Positions 54,632 to 63,182 of a stretch of DNA of 64,000 nt are shown here, piece after piece (the stretch's first letter is position 1; each line of letters starts with the position of its first letter). The DNA comes from an uncultured Roseobacter sp. (GTDB lineage: Bacteria; Pseudomonadota; Alphaproteobacteria; Rhodobacterales; Rhodobacteraceae), in the NCBI RefSeq assembly GCF_947496515.1, contig NZ_CANMDB010000010.1:1-64000 (forward strand), given 5' to 3'. The notes under the pieces were generated by a model. The model was not told where the DNA came from, searched no databases, and was given only the letters and a program-made list of their open reading frames with translations. The position numbers were made by a program, and so were the translations under genes.

Positions 54632-55594
54632 CTATTCCGCCATGTGGCACGCCACGCGCGCGCCTCGGATATCCCGCATCTCGGGCCGTTCCGCGCTGCA
54701 GATCTCCGCCGCCAACGGGCAGCGCGGGTGATAGGCGCAGCCCTTGGGCGGATTGATCGGGTCAGGGATTTCACCCGTGGGAGGCGACACATCCCGGCCA
54801 AAGGCATCGAGCTTGGGCGCAGCCGCCAGCAGCATCTGGGTATAGGGATGCTTGGGATCGTCAAAGAGCTGATCCGGGCTGGCCTCTTCCACCAGCCTGC
54901 CCAGATAGAGCACCCCGATCCGGTCCGCCATATGCTGCACCACGGTCAGATCGTGGCTGATAAAAAGATACGTCAGCCCGAACTCATCCTTCAGATCGCT
55001 CATCAAGTTCAGTACCTGCGCTTGCACCGAGACATCGAGGGCGCTCGTCGGCTCGTCGCAGACAATCAGCTTGGGCTCGGACGCCAGAGCCCGCGCGATG
55101 CAGATCCGCTGCCGTTGACCGCCGGAGAACTCATGCGGAAACTTGCCCGCATCACGCGCCGACAGCCCCACCTGCTCCAGCAGCCGCTCTGCCATGCCAG
55201 CGGTGTCACCGCCGCGCGCGGCCACCGGCTCCACGATGATGTCGCGGACCTTCCAGCGCGGGTTGAGGGAGGCATAAGGATCCTGAAAGATCATCTGAAT
55301 ATCGCGCCGCACCGCGTCGATCTTGGCCGCATCGCGTTCCCGCGCCAGATCCGTACCGCGGATCTCCACCGCGCCGGAGGTAGGCCCCTGAAGCCCCACC
55401 AGCATCTTGCCAATGGTGGATTTGCCCGACCCGCTCTCGCCCACCAGCGCATAGACCGAACGCTCGGCAATCTCGAAACTGACGTCCGAAACAGCGGTCA
55501 GATAAGCCTTGTCGCGCCGCTCCACCACCCGGTTGAGCCAGGGTTTCGATACGTCGAAGACACGCGTCAGATTGCGAATATCAACGAGCGCCAT
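54632..55594 (-). CDS. dppF: Dipeptide/oligopeptide ABC transporter ATP-binding protein (DppF/OppF type)
   Basis: 320 residues. Walker A is at GESGSGKST, the ABC signature is EFSGGQRQRICIARAL, Walker B is LIVCDEPTSALDVS, and the His switch is FISHDLTVV. The C-terminal oligopeptide-type extension contains GCAYHPRCPLA. It overlaps dppD by one base. It powers import with DppD through DppB/DppC. Confidence 0.95.
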   Translation of the reverse strand: MALVDIRNLTRVFDVSKPWLNRVVERRDKAYLTAVSDVSFEIAERSVYALVGESGSGKSTIGKMLVGLQGPTSGAVEIRGTDLARERDAAKIDAVRRDIQMIFQDPYASLNPRWKVRDIIVEPVAARGGDTAGMAERLLEQVGLSARDAGKFPHEFSGGQRQRICIARALASEPKLIVCDEPTSALDVSVQAQVLNLMSDLKDEFGLTYLFISHDLTVVQHMADRIGVLYLGRLVEEASPDQLFDDPKHPYTQMLLAAAPKLDAFGRDVSPPTGEIPDPINPPKGCAYHPRCPLAAEICSAERPEMRDIRGARVACHMAE

Positions 55595-56571
55595 CAGGCC
55601 ACGCCTTCCTGCACGAGGGGGAAAAGACAGGCCGCCCGGGCGCTGCCCGTGTCTATCCTGGGCCCGGGATCAGCGCGACACGCATCCACGGCGTGCGGAC
55701 AGCGGGGATGAAAGGCGCACCCGTCCGGCAACGCATCGAGCCGCGGCATCGCCCCGGGGATCTGATGCAGCCGTGCCTTGCCCTTCGAGGCAAGTGGTGT
55801 CGAGCCCATGAGCCCGTGGGTGTAAGGATGGTGCGGCGTGGTCAGCACCTCGCGCACCGGGCCAAGCTCCGCTAACTGACCCGCATACATCACCGCCACC
55901 CGGTCCGCCGCTTCGGCGATCACGCCCATGTCGTGGGTGATCAGCATCACCGCCGTGCCACGCTCGCGGCAGAGCCGTTTCAGCAGCGCGATGATCTGCG
56001 CCTGCACTGAGACATCCAGCGCCGTGGTGGGCTCATCGGCGATGATCAGGCTCGGCTCGGCACAGAGCGCCAGGGCAATCACCACCCGCTGCCGCATCCC
56101 GCCCGAGAACTCATGCGGGTAGCTGTTCACCCGCTCCGCCGCGCCGGGAATGCCCACTTCCTCCAGCGCTGCGATGGCGCGCCGCTGCGCGTCCGCCTGG
56201 CCGATGCCCAGATGCGCCTGCATCGTCTCGGTCAGCTGATCGCCGATGCGCAAAAGCGGGTTGAGCGAGGTCAGCGGGTCCTGAAAAACCATCCCGATTT
56301 CCTTGCCCCGAAGCCTGCGCATCGCATCGCCTTTGAGCTGATCGATCCGGGTCCCGTTCACGTGGATCTCTCCGCGCGCCACATGCGCAGGCGGGCTGAG
56401 AAGCCCGATGACCGCATTGCCCGCCATCGACTTGCCCGCCCCGGATTCCCCCACTACGCCGAGGATCTCTCCCGCTTCGATGTCATAGGAAACACCGCTC
56501 ACAGGCCGCAGGATACCGTGCCGCGTGGGGATCTCGACCGTCAGGTCGCGGATGGAAAGGACAGGCTTCAA
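55594..56571 (-). CDS. dppD: Dipeptide/oligopeptide ABC transporter ATP-binding protein (DppD/OppD type)
   Basis: 325 residues. Walker A is GESGAGKSM, with methionine in place of the usual Ser/Thr at the last position. The signature is FSGGMRQRVVIALAL, Walker B is LIIADEPTTALDVS and the switch is LITHDMGV. The C-terminal GCAFHPRCPHAVDAC block could bind an iron-sulfur cluster, as in this subfamily. Its start overlaps the stop of a small unrelated ORF by three to four bases. Confidence 0.95.
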   Translation of the reverse strand: MKPVLSIRDLTVEIPTRHGILRPVSGVSYDIEAGEILGVVGESGAGKSMAGNAVIGLLSPPAHVARGEIHVNGTRIDQLKGDAMRRLRGKEIGMVFQDPLTSLNPLLRIGDQLTETMQAHLGIGQADAQRRAIAALEEVGIPGAAERVNSYPHEFSGGMRQRVVIALALCAEPSLIIADEPTTALDVSVQAQIIALLKRLCRERGTAVMLITHDMGVIAEAADRVAVMYAGQLAELGPVREVLTTPHHPYTHGLMGSTPLASKGKARLHQIPGAMPRLDALPDGCAFHPRCPHAVDACRADPGPRIDTGSARAACLFPLVQEGVA

Positions 56572-56909
56572 TTGAACAGCTCCGTCGCTTCAGCCGCAAG
56601 GCACTCCGCATAGTCACCTGCATCCTCGTAGGCTTCAGCCGCAGCTATCGCAAAGCCCTGATACTCACTCACATATTGATTCAGTTCAAAAATGTATTGG
56701 TCCACTTCATCAATGTAGCTCTGCAACTCCCAGTCGTCACAACTGTGCCTGCCGGAGTAGCTGTATTCAGATAGGCAGTAAGGTATATTCGGGGCACCGC
56801 TATATGGCTCGGTTGGCGGACTTTCATAGAATGATGGGCCAAAGCAAAGTGCGAACCCCTGCGCTGTCCATAGAAAGAAGACTATAAACGGAGTGAAAGC
56901 GCGCATCAT
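56568..56909 (-). CDS. Small exported protein locked between dppC and dppD
   Basis: 113 residues: signal peptide (FIVFFLWTAQGFA-LC), then a tyrosine-, glutamate- and cysteine-containing acidic chain (YCLSEYSYSG, VDQYIFELNQYVSEYQG). It is visibly more AT-rich than the ABC genes. The ATGATG start overlaps the dppC stop and its TGA overlaps the dppD ATG, so it is translationally coupled on both sides. No family is recognised. It could be a periplasmic accessory of the transporter or a recent insertion. Confidence 0.7.
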   Translation of the reverse strand: MMRAFTPFIVFFLWTAQGFALCFGPSFYESPPTEPYSGAPNIPYCLSEYSYSGRHSCDDWELQSYIDEVDQYIFELNQYVSEYQGFAIAAAEAYEDAGDYAECLAAEATELFN

Positions 56910-57850
56910 CGCAACCTCGGGTTCAACGCATCGCGGAGCCAGTCACCCAGCAGGTTGACGCTAAGTGCCAGCGCCAGCAGCGTCACCGCGGGGAAGAGCA
57001 AAATCCACCATTCCCCGGAAAACAGAAACCCCTGCCCGATGCGGATCAGCGTCCCGAGGCTGGGCTGTGTCGGGGGCGCGCCGACGCCCAGAAAGCTCAA
57101 CGTGGCCTCCGCGATAATCGCCAGCGCCAGCGAAATCGTCGCGATCACCAGCACCGGCGACAGCACATTGGGCAGGATGTGCCGCAGCATGATCGCCGCC
57201 TTGGTGCGCCCGATCAGCCGCGCGGCCTGCACGTATTCCTTGTTCTTCTCCACCAGCGTGGCCCCGCGCACAACGCGCGCAAACTGAACCCAGTCGCTCA
57301 GCCCGATCGCCAGAATCAGCACCCAGATCGCCATCTGATCGCGGTACTCCACCGGTGTGACGCCCTTGGCGATGCCAAAGATCAGCATCGCCACGAGGAT
57401 GGCCGGAAAGGTCAGCTGCACATCCGCCACGCGCATGATGATCGTCTCGGTCCAGCCGCCCAGATAGCCTGCGATCAGCCCCAGCGTGACCCCCAGCACC
57501 ATCGCAAAAAGCACCGCCGCCGCCCCTACGAATAACGAAATCCGCATGCCGTAGAGGATGGTCGAGAACACGTCCCGCCCCTGATCATCGGTGCCCAGCC
57601 AGAAGGTATCACCCGTGAAGGCATTGGGCTCCATCGGTTTGGAAAACCCGTTCATCAGGTTGAGCGAGCCCGGATCAAACGGGTTGTAAGGCGCGATCAG
57701 CGGCGCGAAAACAGCGCTCAGCACCATCAACAAAACCACCGTGGCCGAGACGACAGCCACGGGAGACGTGCGGAACTTATAGGCGAAATCGCTGTCAAAT
57801 GCGCGGCGCAGACGCGACGGCTCGACCGGGGAAGGGGAAATCTCAGCCAT
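56906..57850 (-). CDS. dppC: Dipeptide ABC transporter permease DppC
   Basis: 314 residues. The cytoplasmic N-terminus and first helix (VVLLMVLSAVFAPLIAPYNP) are followed by five more helices. The BPD permease loop contains RGATLVEKNKEYVQAARLIG and HILPNVLSP. FWLGTDDQGRDVFSTILYG is the typical DppC segment after helix 1. It overlaps dppB by one base and the small ORF by four bases. Confidence 0.94.
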   Translation of the reverse strand: MAEISPSPVEPSRLRRAFDSDFAYKFRTSPVAVVSATVVLLMVLSAVFAPLIAPYNPFDPGSLNLMNGFSKPMEPNAFTGDTFWLGTDDQGRDVFSTILYGMRISLFVGAAAVLFAMVLGVTLGLIAGYLGGWTETIIMRVADVQLTFPAILVAMLIFGIAKGVTPVEYRDQMAIWVLILAIGLSDWVQFARVVRGATLVEKNKEYVQAARLIGRTKAAIMLRHILPNVLSPVLVIATISLALAIIAEATLSFLGVGAPPTQPSLGTLIRIGQGFLFSGEWWILLFPAVTLLALALSVNLLGDWLRDALNPRLR

Positions 57851-58830
57851 CAGTGCGCCGCCGTTTTATCCGCCCGCAGCCGCGGGTCGATTGCGAAATA
57901 GAGCAGATCCACAATGAGGTTGATGCCCACGAACATCACAGAGATCAGCATCAGATACGCGGCCATGACGGGGATATCCACGAACTGGATCGCGTTGATG
58001 AAGAGCAGGCCGACACCCGGCCACTGAAACACCGTCTCCGTGATGATGGCGAAGGCGATGATCGACCCCAGCTGCAACCCCGTCACCGTGATCACGGGCA
58101 CCAATGTGTTCTTGAGCGCATGGCGGAAGTTGACGGCGCGTTCGCGCAGGCCCCGGGCGCGGGCAAAGCGGATATAATCCTGCCGTAGCACCTCCAGCAT
58201 CTCGGAGCGCACCAGCCGCATGATCAGCGTCATCTGATAGAGCCCCAGGGTGATCGACGGCAGGATGAGCGCCTTGAGCCCGCTTTCCGTCAGAAACCCG
58301 GTCGTCCAGCCGCCAATGCGCACCGTCTCGCCCCGTCCGAAACTGGGCAGCCATCCCAGCTCCACCGAGAACAGGTAGATGAGCAGGATCCCGATGAGGA
58401 AGGTCGGCAGGGACACCCCGATCAGCGACAGCGACATGATCGCGTTGGCGGCAAACCCGTCCCGCCTGATGGCCGTGAAGACGCCGAGGGCTATGCCGAT
58501 CCCGATGGCTAGCACCCCCGAAACCGCAGCCAGTTCCAGCGTGGCGGGCGCACGCTCCATCAGGATATCGCTGACCGGCCGCCCCTGGCGGTAGCTGACA
58601 CCGAAATTGCCCTGAACGGCGCCTTGCAGGAACTTCACGTATTGTACCACGAACGGCTGATCGAGGCCAAGCTGCCCGCGCAGCCGGTCGATGTCTTCCT
58701 GCGTGCGCTCCTGCCCCAGCATGTTGTCGATGGGATCACCGACGAAGCGGAACATGGAAAAGGCGACCGCCCCCACCACCAGCAGGACCAGCAGCGACTG
58801 CAGCACCCGGCGGATGACGAAAGCCAGCAT
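57850..58830 (-). CDS. dppB: Dipeptide ABC transporter permease DppB
   Basis: 326 residues, six helices. Starts MLAFVIRRVLQSLLVLL with the conserved N-terminal periplasmic block (GQLGLDQPFVVQYVKFL). The EAA-type loop is RSEMLEVLRQDYIRFARARG and RHALKNTLVPVIT follows. It abuts dppA, whose stop is next to its start. Confidence 0.94.
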   Translation of the reverse strand: MLAFVIRRVLQSLLVLLVVGAVAFSMFRFVGDPIDNMLGQERTQEDIDRLRGQLGLDQPFVVQYVKFLQGAVQGNFGVSYRQGRPVSDILMERAPATLELAAVSGVLAIGIGIALGVFTAIRRDGFAANAIMSLSLIGVSLPTFLIGILLIYLFSVELGWLPSFGRGETVRIGGWTTGFLTESGLKALILPSITLGLYQMTLIMRLVRSEMLEVLRQDYIRFARARGLRERAVNFRHALKNTLVPVITVTGLQLGSIIAFAIITETVFQWPGVGLLFINAIQFVDIPVMAAYLMLISVMFVGINLIVDLLYFAIDPRLRADKTAAH

Positions 58831-60390
58831 CTAGTTGACCGTCACCCACCGCAGGACAAAGAAGTTGTCCGGTCGTTGCGTCAGCTCGATATTGGCGCGG
58901 GCGCCCCAGACCAGCGGTTGGACGTAAAGCGGCACATAGGCCACTTCCTTTTGCAGGATGGCCGCGTTCTCATCGAGCATCGCTTGCCGTGCGGCGTCGT
59001 CAATCTCCGACTGAATCTGCGGCAGCAGCGTGTCGACGCGATCGTTGGAATAGCCCCCGAAGTTCCAGGAGCCGAGCTTGGCCGCCTCGTCCGGTGTGGC
59101 GGCAAGAAAACGAATGGGGTGTTCCGCATCAAAGGTCCCCGGGGACCAGCCCAGCAAGTACATATCGTAGTTGTCGGCGCGCAGCTCAGGCCAGTAGTTC
59201 TGTACCGGCATCGCATCCAGCGTGGCCTGCAGACCCACCTGCGCCAGCATTCCCGTGATCGCCTGACAGACGGATTCGTCGTTCAGGTAGCGGTCGTTCG
59301 GGCACTTGAGGCCAAAGGAAAACCCGTCCGGATAGCCCGCCTCGGCCAGCAGCGCGCGGGCGCGGTCGGGGTCATAGACAGGCCGCTCGGCAAGCCCGGC
59401 GCTATAGCCCCGCATCGCGGGGCTGACCAACTGGCTCGCCGGTTCCGCATTGCCCCGCATGATCGTCTGCAGGATGGCGGGCACGTTGACAGCATGGGCC
59501 ACCGCCTGCCGCACGCGCGCGTCGGCAAAGGGGTTTCCTTCCGTCTCGGCGGAGTATTTCAGCGCCTCTGCCTCATGGGGAAAGCCCAGCATGATCACGC
59601 GCGCTTCTATCCCCTGGATGACTTTCACGCCCTCATTCGCGGCCAGCCGGGCGGCATCCTGGATGGGCACCGGGTTGATGAAATCCACGTCGCCCGACAG
59701 CAAGGCTGCGACCGCGGTGGCCGGGTTCTGAATGGGCGTCAACTCTGCCCGGGTGATATTGTGTTCCGCCTCCCCCCACCAACCGTCAAAAGGCTCCAGC
59801 ACCGTGCGCAGCCCGGGCTCCCGCGCGGTAACGCGGAACGGGCCGGTGCCATTGGTGTTGAGCGTGGCGTGGTTGCCGTTCTCGGGATCGGGCCGGGTGG
59901 CGGCATTGGCCTCGGCCCAGCCCGCATCCATCATCATCCAGTTGGCGATGCTGTCGGGAAAGATCGGGTTGGGCGCCGTGGTCATGATATCGACCGTGTA
60001 ATCATCCACGACGACCACATCAGACACCGGCGCAAACCAGCTGCTGGTATCTGCCGCGTCCGAGGACGCGCGCTCATAGGAAAAGAGTACATCCGCCGCG
60101 TCAAAACGGCTGCCATCGTGGAACGTCACGCCCTGCCGCAGGGTGAACCGCCAGCCCTCGCCCGCGCCAATCGGCTCCCACGCCGTGGCCAGGGCAGGTT
60201 CGATGGACATATCCTTGCCCCGCCGCACGAGCCCTTCGTAAACATTGCCCAGAAAGCCCAGAACGGGCGAAGAGTTCACCGCATGCGGATCCATGGTCTG
60301 CGGATCGGTCGTTTCGGCCCAGCGGAATTCTTCGGCAACGACCGAGCCGCTCAGCAGAACGGCGGCAGTGACGGACAGAAAACGAAACAT
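58831..60390 (-). CDS. dppA: ABC transporter substrate-binding protein, family 5 (DppA-like), copy 1
   Basis: 519 residues. Signal peptide MFRFLSVTAAVLLSGSVVA-EE, then the SBP_bac_5 pattern: TTDPQTMDPHAVN, VFHDGSRFDAADVLFSYERA (in pieces) and VRQAVAHAVN. The start is the second methionine of the open frame, because the upstream codons precede the signal peptide. It is closely similar in layout to the neighbouring copy 2. Periplasmic receptor for peptides or peptide-like ligands; the specificity is unknown. Confidence 0.93.
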   Translation of the reverse strand: MFRFLSVTAAVLLSGSVVAEEFRWAETTDPQTMDPHAVNSSPVLGFLGNVYEGLVRRGKDMSIEPALATAWEPIGAGEGWRFTLRQGVTFHDGSRFDAADVLFSYERASSDAADTSSWFAPVSDVVVVDDYTVDIMTTAPNPIFPDSIANWMMMDAGWAEANAATRPDPENGNHATLNTNGTGPFRVTAREPGLRTVLEPFDGWWGEAEHNITRAELTPIQNPATAVAALLSGDVDFINPVPIQDAARLAANEGVKVIQGIEARVIMLGFPHEAEALKYSAETEGNPFADARVRQAVAHAVNVPAILQTIMRGNAEPASQLVSPAMRGYSAGLAERPVYDPDRARALLAEAGYPDGFSFGLKCPNDRYLNDESVCQAITGMLAQVGLQATLDAMPVQNYWPELRADNYDMYLLGWSPGTFDAEHPIRFLAATPDEAAKLGSWNFGGYSNDRVDTLLPQIQSEIDDAARQAMLDENAAILQKEVAYVPLYVQPLVWGARANIELTQRPDNFFVLRWVTVN

Positions 60391-60478
60391 GCAGGATCCT
60401 TTCACAATGGCGGAATGCGCGGCCCCATGGGCCACGCATAAGCTGTCAGTCGGGCAGGCATGAGCCTACCCCATCGGA

Positions 60479-62059
60479 TCAGTTGATCTCGAAGTATTTG
60501 ACCTTGGGCTGATCCTCTGGATCCACCTCGATCCCGACACGCTCGGCCATGCCCCAGTTCAGCACCTGGTGGTGCACGGGGATGTAGAGCTGCTCGTCCT
60601 GTACCACCTTCCAGATGTCGGCGATGGCCTGATCGCGCGCTTCCAGATCGGTGTTGGAGGCAAGCGACTTGATCTTGGCGTCCAGATCGTCGTTATCGAA
60701 CCCGGTGCCGTTCCACGTGCCGATATCGCTTTCCCGACCGTGAACGAGGAAGTTGAAGATATACTCGGAATCGTAAGTCGGCACACCCCAGCCCAGCATG
60801 TAGAAGTCGGTCTTGCCATCGGTGATCAGCGGGAAGTGCTGCGCCTTGGGTTTGGCATCGAGGTTTACGGTCACCCCGATCTGCGCGAGCATCCCTACGG
60901 CGGCCTGACAGATCGCCTCATCGTTGATGTAGCGGTCGTTCGGGCAGTCGAGCCGGATCGAAAAGCCGTCTTCATAGCCCGCCTCGGCCATGAGCGCCTT
61001 GGCCTTGTCGAGATCAGTGGCGGAGGACGCATCCATTTCCTCGGTCCAGCCGTTCACGAAAGGCGGCGCGATCATGCCAGCTGGTTCAGACTGACCGCGC
61101 ATCACCACCTGCTGGATCGCATCGCGGTTGATCGCCAAGGACATCGCCTGCCGAACGCGCACATCGCCCAGCGGGTTCTTGCCATCGACATTGTCGGCCT
61201 CGATATCCTCGGCGCCCTGGTTCATCCCGAAAAAGATCACCCGGTTCTGAGGCGCCTGCTTGACCACCAGACCGTCGGCGTTGTTGACCCGCTCAAGGTC
61301 CTGCACCGGCATGTCCTGCAGAAAATCAATCTCACCCGACAGCATCGCGGCCACACGGGTCGCGGCGTTCTGGATGGGCGTATAGACGATCTCGGTCACG
61401 TCCAGCGGGAATTGGTCGATGCCCCAGTAGTTCTCGTTCAGGGTCATTACCGTGCGCACGTCCTGCTCGCGGCTCTGCACGATGTAGGGGCCGGTGCCGT
61501 TGGTGTTGGTGGTGGCAAAGGTCAGCTCGCCACCCTCGAAATCCTGCACGGCGACCGTGTCATTAGCCTCGGTCCAGTCCTTGTCCATGATGAAAAGGTT
61601 GGTCAGGTTCGATGGCAGGATCGGGTTCGGCCCGTCGGTGACGATCTCGATGGTGTAGTCATCCACCGCGCGCACTTCGGTGATGGAACCGATCAGCTCT
61701 TTCATGTCAGAGTTCGGCTGCTTGGCCCGCTCAAAGCTGAAGACGACGTCCTCCGCCGTGAACGCAGCGCTGTCGTGAAAGGTCACACCCTCCCGCAGGT
61801 TGAAGACCCAGACGTTGGGATCCGTCTCCGATGGTGCCCAGTCGGTGGCCAGCGCCGGCTCAAACGCGCCGGTCACGTCGCGGATGATCAGCGGCTCATA
61901 GATCTGGTGGCGGATCGTATGGGTGGGCCCTTCGTTCTGGGAATGCGGATCAAGTGTCAGCGCATCGCCCGCACGGGCCCACCGCAATGTCTCTGCACTG
62001 GCCAGAGCCGTGCTCGACAGCAGGAGTGCGACGGACAAAAATGTGGTGGTGCTTCTCAT
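60479..62059 (-). CDS. ABC transporter substrate-binding protein, family 5, copy 2
   Basis: 526 residues with signal peptide MRSTTTFLSVALLLSSTALA-SA. It shares with copy 1 the segments RWARAGDALTLDPHSQNEG, GVTFHDSAAFTAEDVVFSFE, TPIQNAATRVAAMLSG, RQAMSLAINRDAIQQVVMRG and LDCPNDRYIND. The two are clearly paralogues and probably arose by tandem duplication. Both could use the same DppBCDF machinery with different ligands. The first 26 codons of the longer open frame are not signal-like and were excluded. Confidence 0.92.
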   Translation of the reverse strand: MRSTTTFLSVALLLSSTALASAETLRWARAGDALTLDPHSQNEGPTHTIRHQIYEPLIIRDVTGAFEPALATDWAPSETDPNVWVFNLREGVTFHDSAAFTAEDVVFSFERAKQPNSDMKELIGSITEVRAVDDYTIEIVTDGPNPILPSNLTNLFIMDKDWTEANDTVAVQDFEGGELTFATTNTNGTGPYIVQSREQDVRTVMTLNENYWGIDQFPLDVTEIVYTPIQNAATRVAAMLSGEIDFLQDMPVQDLERVNNADGLVVKQAPQNRVIFFGMNQGAEDIEADNVDGKNPLGDVRVRQAMSLAINRDAIQQVVMRGQSEPAGMIAPPFVNGWTEEMDASSATDLDKAKALMAEAGYEDGFSIRLDCPNDRYINDEAICQAAVGMLAQIGVTVNLDAKPKAQHFPLITDGKTDFYMLGWGVPTYDSEYIFNFLVHGRESDIGTWNGTGFDNDDLDAKIKSLASNTDLEARDQAIADIWKVVQDEQLYIPVHHQVLNWGMAERVGIEVDPEDQPKVKYFEIN

Positions 62060-62188
62060 GTGTATTTTCCCCGGTTTGTTTTTATGGTCCCTGTTGTTGG
62101 AGACCGGCAAAGATTTGGCAAGCAGATATAGCGGCACCGCGGACGCACGTATTGTTTTTATTGAATAAAAAATGGACTTGCCAAAAAA

Positions 62189-63160
62189 TTATGCAGCACC
62201 GGGCAGCAGGATGCGCCGCCCGCCTTCGGCGAATTCCTTCAGGCCCAGCGACCAGACCGTGCCGGGCCAGCGCAGCTCCATCTGCTGCTTGCGCGGACGG
62301 TAGACGGCCGTGTAGAGCGTACCGAACCCGGCGGCGAAAGCCGTGGAATAGAGCGGCGGTTTCAGGAAGGCCCCGATGAACTTTTCCTCAGGATCGCGGT
62401 GCAGCGTCAGCCGGTGCAACAGGAAGCGCTCGCGCTCCACCGTTGCGGTGAACCGCGCGTGGCTCACCCATTCAACATTTTCCTGATGGTTCGTGGCGAC
62501 CGCCGCATGGGTGATCACCGTCGGACGGTCGGGCGCCATCATCGCGGTCAGATACTGGCGTTTCTTGTCCAGCACGGTGACATTATAGCTCATATGCGTG
62601 GGGATCCGCGCCAGCGCCGCCCCCGCCTGCTCCGCCGTGTCGCAGGTCTGCAGCACGTAGCGCAGAATGAGCGGCACGCCAAAGCCCTCCCCCACGACCC
62701 GTCGCCCGCCAAAGGTAAGCGAGATCGCGAGCCCTGCGTCATTGACCCCGTCCACCAGCCCAAAGAGACCATCCGACGTGCCCATGACCGACCGCCCCTG
62801 CCAGCGCGTCCGCAGCACCACACTGTCGAACGCATTGGGGTTGTAGTCATAGTTGCGCACCATCACGGGTTCGCGGCCTGTCCAGATCGCTTGGCTGCAC
62901 CCCGCCAGATAGGGCGGCGGACAATAAAATGACAAAAACCGCGCCGCCAGATCACCGCCCCCCGCCAGTTCGCACATCTCCTCGTAAAGCGGCACGATCT
63001 CGGGCATGTGCTGTTTCAGCGCGCGCAGGGATTCCGCATAGGTCGGGCGGATCTCTTCGCCCTCCTTCAGCCACCAGCGTTTGTAGTCGGGCCAGTATTC
63101 GGCAAAGAGCCCGGACCATTTCGGCCCGGGCGTCTCTTCACTCACGGCGCGCCATAACAT
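62189..63160 (-). CDS. C45-type N-terminal-nucleophile hydrolase/acyltransferase
   Basis: 323 residues. The pattern of isopenicillin-N acyltransferase-like (C45) proteins is seen: the GC pair at residues 87-88 (LAGCSQAIWTG) gives the self-processed catalytic cysteine. It is followed by PVMVRNYDYN, GVNDAGLAISLTFGG and MSYNVTVLD. There is no signal peptide, so it is cytoplasmic. Such enzymes cleave or exchange amide-linked acyl groups. Its position in the operon suggests it processes a compound imported by the Dpp system. Confidence 0.85.
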   Translation of the reverse strand: MLWRAVSEETPGPKWSGLFAEYWPDYKRWWLKEGEEIRPTYAESLRALKQHMPEIVPLYEEMCELAGGGDLAARFLSFYCPPPYLAGCSQAIWTGREPVMVRNYDYNPNAFDSVVLRTRWQGRSVMGTSDGLFGLVDGVNDAGLAISLTFGGRRVVGEGFGVPLILRYVLQTCDTAEQAGAALARIPTHMSYNVTVLDKKRQYLTAMMAPDRPTVITHAAVATNHQENVEWVSHARFTATVERERFLLHRLTLHRDPEEKFIGAFLKPPLYSTAFAAGFGTLYTAVYRPRKQQMELRWPGTVWSLGLKEFAEGGRRILLPGAA

Positions 63161-63182
63161 GGGGTGCGCGGTCCTTTCTGGG

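Noticed and set aside
58624-60441. 605-codon plus-strand frame opposite dppA and dppB
   Set aside because: Antisense shadow of two clearly identified transporter genes; no family resemblance.
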